From: Roseiarcus sp.
GTDB lineage: Bacteria; Pseudomonadota; Alphaproteobacteria; Rhizobiales; Beijerinckiaceae
Direction of reading: 5' to 3'
NCBI GenBank assembly: GCA_030153205.1
Contig: JASLHV010000143.1
Span: 1-9,237 of the forward strand
DNA: 9,237 nucleotides
Below, in pieces: positions 5,641 to 9,237 of this stretch. How positions within the stretch are numbered: the stretch's first letter is position 1; the number at the start of each line of letters is the position of its first letter. The notes under the pieces are model-generated. The model did no database searches and was not told where the DNA came from. It saw only the letters and a list, made by a program, of their open reading frames with translations. The position numbers and the translations under genes were made by a program.

Positions 5641-6606
5641 TCAATGACGATGCGTCGGCGGCCGTATCGGCTCCAACGGCGCGATGATTTCGGCGCGGCG
5701 CGGCTCGAACCATGGCGGCAGGAGCAGCTTTTCGCCGAGCCGATCCTTCGGTTCGTCGACGGCAAAGCCAATGTCGGAAGTCGCCACTTCGCAGAGAATG
5801 CCGCCCGGCGAGCGACAATAGATGGAGTGGAAATAATTGCGGTCCTTGATTTCGGAAACGTCGGTATAGCCGATGCCCTCGAGATGGGCCTTGATCTCGG
5901 TTTGCTCTTTTTCCGTCGGCACGGCGAAAGCGATGTGATGGACAAGGCCTTGCGCGAAGGTCCAACTGCCTTGCGGCAGATCAGGCTCGTGCAATAGGTC
6001 GACCGTCTTGGTCGCCCCGCCCTTGCCAAGGATCAGACGCGTGTAACGCTCGTGCGTTCCATCCTTCTTGAAGCCGAGACCGTCGACGAGGAAGCGCACT
6101 TGCTCTTCGACGTCGCGTACCGACATGACCGCGCTATGGATGCCGCGACTGGCGACATCCGCCGAAATCTCATCTGTCGTCGGCGCGTCGCGCTTGTCGT
6201 TGGCGTCCTCGATCAATTCGAATTCGAGACCGGCGGGATGCGAGAAGTGTAAGGTCTTGGCGCCGAAGCGCTCGCCAATCTCGCCGTGCTCGACTTTGCG
6301 ATGTTTGAAATGGTCACGCCAGAATTTCAGCGAGCCGGGCGGCACGGAAAAGCCGGTCCTCTTGACCTGGCCGGAGCCTTTCTTTCCCGTCAGTCCGGCC
6401 TGCTTAAAGGGAAAGGTCGTCATGACGGAGCCGATTTCGGCGTTCTTGTTGGCGTAATAGAGGTGGTAGATCGGGGCCGTGCCGTCGAACAGCACGGTCT
6501 GTTTGATCATCCGCTGCCCGACGACTTGGGTGAAGAAATCGATGTCTTCCTGCGCGGCGCTGGCGCCGGCGGTGACATGATGAATGCCATCCACTGCATA
6601 GGTCAC
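5641..6606 (-). CDS. VOC-family ring-cleaving dioxygenase (PcpA/LinE/MhqO type)
   Basis: A 321-residue cytoplasmic enzyme made of two vicinal-oxygen-chelate halves (about 5-140 and 153-285). It starts at GIHHVTAGASAAQEDIDFF and has IKQTVLFDG and YHLYYANK blocks typical of hydroquinone/catechol-type extradiol dioxygenases. By comparison with PcpA (Fe ligands His11, His227, Glu276 as I recall them), the ligands here are H10, H224 (LVHHIAF) and E273 (LCEVAT). The second-shell residues H9, H223, R256 and Y263 are also kept. It probably opens a hydroquinone-like aromatic ring with Fe(II) and O2; in Bacillus, relatives detoxify quinones. The substrate cannot be read from sequence. The start is GTG (6606-6604) with a good ribosome site AGGGAGGA, about 6 bases upstream. 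It converges with the EAL gene (38-base gap, no terminator seen) and is divergent from the DUF155 gene. No regulator gene adjoins it. Confidence 0.9.
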   Translation of the reverse strand: MTYAVDGIHHVTAGASAAQEDIDFFTQVVGQRMIKQTVLFDGTAPIYHLYYANKNAEIGSVMTTFPFKQAGLTGKKGSGQVKRTGFSVPPGSLKFWRDHFKHRKVEHGEIGERFGAKTLHFSHPAGLEFELIEDANDKRDAPTTDEISADVASRGIHSAVMSVRDVEEQVRFLVDGLGFKKDGTHERYTRLILGKGGATKTVDLLHEPDLPQGSWTFAQGLVHHIAFAVPTEKEQTEIKAHLEGIGYTDVSEIKDRNYFHSIYCRSPGGILCEVATSDIGFAVDEPKDRLGEKLLLPPWFEPRRAEIIAPLEPIRPPTHRH

Positions 6607-6766
6607 GGGCGTCCTCCCTCATAAACCGCGGCTCTGAACCGGGCTGATCTAATGAGGATATTCGCTCCGTTTTCTGATTTGATGCATTTGTTTTTTTGCG
6701 CCCCCCGCTTTGTCGTTTTGCGCGGAGCGGTTGGCGCGCGGCGGACCAGGGGCGTAAGGAGACCCG
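6607..6766. promoter_or_regulatory. Divergent promoter region, dioxygenase / DUF155 gene
   Basis: 160 bases between two outward-facing genes. Both ribosome sites are clear: AGGGAGGA on the minus strand and AAGGAG (6756-6761) on the plus strand. The central part (about 6645-6700) is AT-rich, with a T7 run and a C6 run nearby, and must hold the promoters. I found no convincing -35/-10 pair on either strand and no clear operator palindrome. Confidence 0.4.
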
Positions 6767-7579
6767 ATGAACGAGACCGCACCGCGCTCCGCGATCCGTT
6801 TGACCGCCCGCGCGCTCCTCGTCGGCGATCGCATCGACACGGCCGGTCTGGAGCGGCCGGACATGATCGCCGCCTCGCCGCTCGCCTTTCGGGCGGGGGC
6901 CAATGGCTTGGTCGCACTCTTTCGTTTTGGCGTTGCGGTCATGGTTGGCCTGTCGCCGCTTGAAGAAGAAGACCTTCTGGCGAAACTGAAGTTGCGCGCG
7001 ACCGGCCCGAGCGCACGCGGCGATGACGAAACCGCGACCGTCGAAATCGCGACCGAACTCGACGATCGCGCTCCGCCGGGCGGTCCGATCCAGATGAAGG
7101 ACTTATCGCAAGAGCGATTTCTCGTTCTTGCGGACGCACTCGCCAAGACGGTGGCGCTCGGCCGCGACGAACGACAGGTCAATGCCGTGTTCGACGTGAT
7201 CGAACCGTTCGCGGCCAAACTGGCCCATAGCGGCCGCACACCGTTCCGACGCGCCGCGATGTTGAAGCTGATCGGTCAGGCCTTGCTCGTCCAGCATCGC
7301 GTCTCAGGCCGCGTGGCGGTCGAGGAGAAGCCGGACGTCCTCTGGGATCGGCCCGACCTCGAGCGCCTTTATGCCCGCCTCGAAGACGAGTACGAGCTCA
7401 AGGAGCGCGCCGCCGCGCTAAAGCGCAAGCTCGATGTCATCGTCGAGACCGCCCATGCCTTGACCGACATCATCGACGCCGATCGAGCGACGCGGCTGGA
7501 GGCGACGATCTTGATCTTGATCGTCGTCGAGGTCGGGCTCGCGCTTTATCAGATATTCGCCGTCGGCCACGCGCATTGA
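6767..7579 (+). CDS. DUF155 / RMD1-family membrane-anchored protein
   Basis: A 270-residue protein of the DUF155 (RMD1/YagE, COG1723) family. Evidence is the C-terminal half: W-D-R-P-D-LERLYARLEDEYELKER, a long helix ending in RKLDVIVE, then TRLEATILILIVVEVGLAL, where a conserved LE comes just before one transmembrane helix (about 246-266) and a short tail. The N-terminal half (about 10-190) is the soluble DUF155 domain, with FRFGVAVMVGLSPLEEE and an ELDDRAPPGGPIQMKDLS segment. Yeast and human relatives (Rmd1/Rmd8, RMND1) act in meiotic division or mitochondrial translation; the bacterial role is not established, and I do not assign one. The ATG is supported by a strong AAGGAG ribosome site 5 bases upstream. 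It reads alone, divergent from the dioxygenase, with carB 373 bases downstream. Confidence 0.85.
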   Translation: MNETAPRSAIRLTARALLVGDRIDTAGLERPDMIAASPLAFRAGANGLVALFRFGVAVMVGLSPLEEEDLLAKLKLRATGPSARGDDETATVEIATELDDRAPPGGPIQMKDLSQERFLVLADALAKTVALGRDERQVNAVFDVIEPFAAKLAHSGRTPFRRAAMLKLIGQALLVQHRVSGRVAVEEKPDVLWDRPDLERLYARLEDEYELKERAAALKRKLDVIVETAHALTDIIDADRATRLEATILILIVVEVGLALYQIFAVGHAH

Positions 7580-7952
7580 ACGCGGCTAAGGCTCGCGAAC
7601 CTCAATCGCTTTCGCCTTGCGCGCCACTTTCGACAAATTGCGTCAATTCCGTGATCTCGAACCGCCTTTGGCAAGGTGACCCCGCCCTGTGGCCGGGCGC
7701 GTCGGGGGACTTATTGGCCTTCGCCGTAACGGTAGATGCGCGCAGCCCTTCCCCGCCGCCCGTTTCTCCGCTACAAGGCGCGCCGCCTTCCAGCGGGCGC
7801 CGCGGCGCTCTCTTAAAGGGATGGCGGGGCTATCAAGCCTTGCTCAAAGGACGGGCCGCGGCTGCTAGGAGGCTGACGGCGCGGCCTTTTTTTGTGCGTC
7901 GACGACAAGCATTTAGCGCCGTTCTCCGAAAAGACCGGCGCTCCGAGGACCC
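7580..7952 (+). other. Long non-coding interval / structured region upstream of carB
   Basis: 373 bases without a convincing gene. An open reading of 136 codons crosses it from a TTG and runs into carB out of frame, but it is low-complexity and has no family look. The right half is GC-rich and foldable. A hairpin at 7777-7801 has GGCGC and CCGC pairing with GCGG and GCGCC, one bulge and a CTTCCA loop. An overlapping 12-base perfect palindrome lies at 7797-7808, and the terminator-like element at 7854-7893. No good promoter pair was found. It may be the 3' end of the DUF155 transcript plus a carB leader, or could hold a small RNA. Confidence 0.5.
7854..7893 (+). terminator. Terminator-like hairpin with T7 before carB
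   Basis: GGCCGCG (7854-7860) pairs perfectly with CGCGGCC (7880-7886), followed at once by seven T residues (7887-7893). The loop is long (19 bases). It is 275 bases after the DUF155 stop and only 59 bases before the carB ATG. It could therefore end a leader transcript (attenuation of carB) just as well as the DUF155 transcript. The long loop lowers confidence that it is efficient. Confidence 0.55.
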
Positions 7953-9237
7953 ATGCCGAAGCGGACAGATATTTCGACGATTTTGATTATCGGCGCAGGC
8001 CCGATCGTCATCGGCCAAGCGTGCGAATTCGACTATTCGGGCGCCCAGGCCTGTAAGGCGCTGCGCGCCGAGGGTTATCGGATCGTCCTTGTCAATTCCA
8101 ACCCGGCGACGATCATGACCGATCCGGAATTGGCGGATCGGACTTATGTCGAGCCGATCACGCCGGAGATCGTCGCCAAGATCATCGCCAAGGAGCGCCA
8201 TGCGGCGCCGGGCGGCTTTGCGCTTCTGCCGACCATGGGCGGCCAGACCGCGCTCAATTGCGCGCTGTCGCTTAAAAAAATGGGCGTCCTCGAAAAATAC
8301 GGCATCGAGATGATCGGCGCGACCGCCGAGGCGATCGACAAAGCCGAAGACCGCGAATTATTCCGCGAGGCGATGATCAAGATTGGCCTCGAAACGCCCC
8401 GTTCGCACCACATCAAAACATTGTCCGCTGCGCTCACTGCGCTCGACGACATCGGCCTGCCGGCGATCATACGGCCGTCCTTTACGCTTGGCGGAACGGG
8501 CGGCGGCATCGCCTACAACAAGGCCGAATTCATCGAGATCGTCGAACGCGGCATCGACGCTTCGCCGACCAGCGAAGTACTGATCGAAGAAAGCGTGCTC
8601 GGCTGGAAAGAATACGAGATGGAGGTTGTCCGCGACAAAGCGGACAATTGCATCATCGTCTGCTCGATCGAGAACATCGATCCGATGGGCGTGCACACCG
8701 GCGATTCCATCACCGTCGCGCCGGCGCTGACCCTTACCGATAAAGAATATCAGATCATGCGCGACGCCTCGATCGCAGTCCTGCGTGAGATCGGCGTCGA
8801 GACGGGCGGCTCGAACGTACAATTCGCCGTCAATCCGGAAGACGGGCGGATGATCGTCATCGAGATGAACCCCCGCGTCTCGCGCTCCTCGGCCCTCGCC
8901 TCCAAGGCGACCGGTTTTCCGATCGCCAAAGTCGCCGCCAAGCTCGCCGTCGGCTACACGCTCGACGAGATCGCCAACGACATCACCGGCGGCGCGACGC
9001 CGGCCTCGTTCGAGCCGACGATCGATTATATCGTCACCAAAATTCCGCGCTTCGCGTTCGAGAAATTTCCCGGCGCCGATACGACGCTGACCACGGCGAT
9101 GAAATCGGTCGGCGTGGCAATGGCCATCGGGCGCACCTTCGCGGAATCCCTGCAGAAGGCGCTGCGCTCGCTGGAGACTGGCCTCACTGGTCTCGACGAG
9201 ATCGAGATCGAGGGTCTCGGCAAGGGCGACGACGCCA
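7953..9237 (+). CDS. carB: Carbamoyl-phosphate synthase large subunit, N-terminal part
   Basis: The first 428 codons of CarB; the gene runs off the right edge (full proteins are about 1,070-1,160 residues). With the small subunit CarA it makes carbamoyl phosphate from glutamine-derived ammonia, bicarbonate and 2 ATP, feeding pyrimidine and arginine synthesis in the cytoplasm. It starts MPKRTDISTILIIGAGPIVI, the standard CarB N-terminus, with GQACEFDYSG at 21-30. The carboxyphosphate ATP-grasp domain follows, with RPSFTLGGTGGG (glycine loop 180-185) and IEMNPRVSRSSALASKATG, where E304 and N306 are the expected metal ligands. Then come TPASFEPTIDYIVTKIPRFAFEKFPG and a block ending TTAMKSVGVAMAIGRTFAES, which closes the domain. 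A GAGGA ribosome site lies just before the ATG (3-base gap, rather short). carA is not adjacent on the left. Confidence 0.97.
   Translation, partial: MPKRTDISTILIIGAGPIVIGQACEFDYSGAQACKALRAEGYRIVLVNSNPATIMTDPELADRTYVEPITPEIVAKIIAKERHAAPGGFALLPTMGGQTALNCALSLKKMGVLEKYGIEMIGATAEAIDKAEDRELFREAMIKIGLETPRSHHIKTLSAALTALDDIGLPAIIRPSFTLGGTGGGIAYNKAEFIEIVERGIDASPTSEVLIEESVLGWKEYEMEVVRDKADNCIIVCSIENIDPMGVHTGDSITVAPALTLTDKEYQIMRDASIAVLREIGVETGGSNVQFAVNPEDGRMIVIEMNPRVSRSSALASKATGFPIAKVAAKLAVGYTLDEIANDITGGATPASFEPTIDYIVTKIPRFAFEKFPGADTTLTTAMKSVGVAMAIGRTFAESLQKALRSLETGLTGLDEIEIEGLGKGDDA

Noticed and set aside
6686..6707. T7 and C6 homopolymer runs in the divergent intergenic region as a phase-variation tract
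   Set aside because: The runs are short and lie outside the coding regions; no sign of a switching promoter was found.
7576..7986. 136-codon reading between the DUF155 gene and carB
   Set aside because: It starts at TTG, is low in complexity, overlaps carB out of frame, and contains the hairpins described as RNA structure.
7833..8201. 122-codon minus-strand reading over the carB start
   Set aside because: It is antisense to the conserved CarB N-terminus and has no family features.

Overview
The window looks like a chromosomal segment of a fairly GC-rich alphaproteobacterium, most likely Rhizobiales/Hyphomicrobiales. That placement is inferred from the style of the proteins (PheS, L20, L35 and CarB are all of alphaproteobacterial type), not from a phylogeny. 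Most genes here are core housekeeping genes. The accessory interest lies in a small gene pair inside the phenylalanyl-tRNA synthetase locus, a heme-type c-di-GMP signalling protein, and two structured leaders.

Left part (1-2905, all on the minus strand). Reading 5' to 3' on that strand: a promoter (2877-2905), a folded leader, rpmI (L35), rplT (L20), a strong intrinsic terminator (2102-2129), then pheS. Next come a 107-residue unknown protein and a 152-residue HEPN-like protein, joined by a one-base stop/start overlap, and finally the first 35 codons of pheT, cut by the window edge. PheS and PheT form one heterotetrameric enzyme, so the HEPN pair sits between genes for two subunits of the same complex and is probably co-transcribed with them.

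Middle (3061-6606). A plus-strand gene of about 820 codons encodes a membrane protein. It has a periplasmic DUF3365-type domain with a CxxCH heme motif, a second membrane helix, then PAS, GGDEF and EAL domains. It converges on a minus-strand VOC-superfamily ring-cleaving dioxygenase of the PcpA/LinE/MhqO type, with all recognised iron ligands in place.

Right part (6607-9237, plus strand). A divergent gene encodes a DUF155/RMD1-family membrane-anchored protein. A 373-base non-coding stretch follows, rich in hairpins and ending in a terminator-like element about 60 bases before carB. The window closes with the first 428 codons of carB, the large subunit of carbamoyl-phosphate synthase. No tRNA or rRNA gene, CRISPR array, insertion sequence or prophage was seen.
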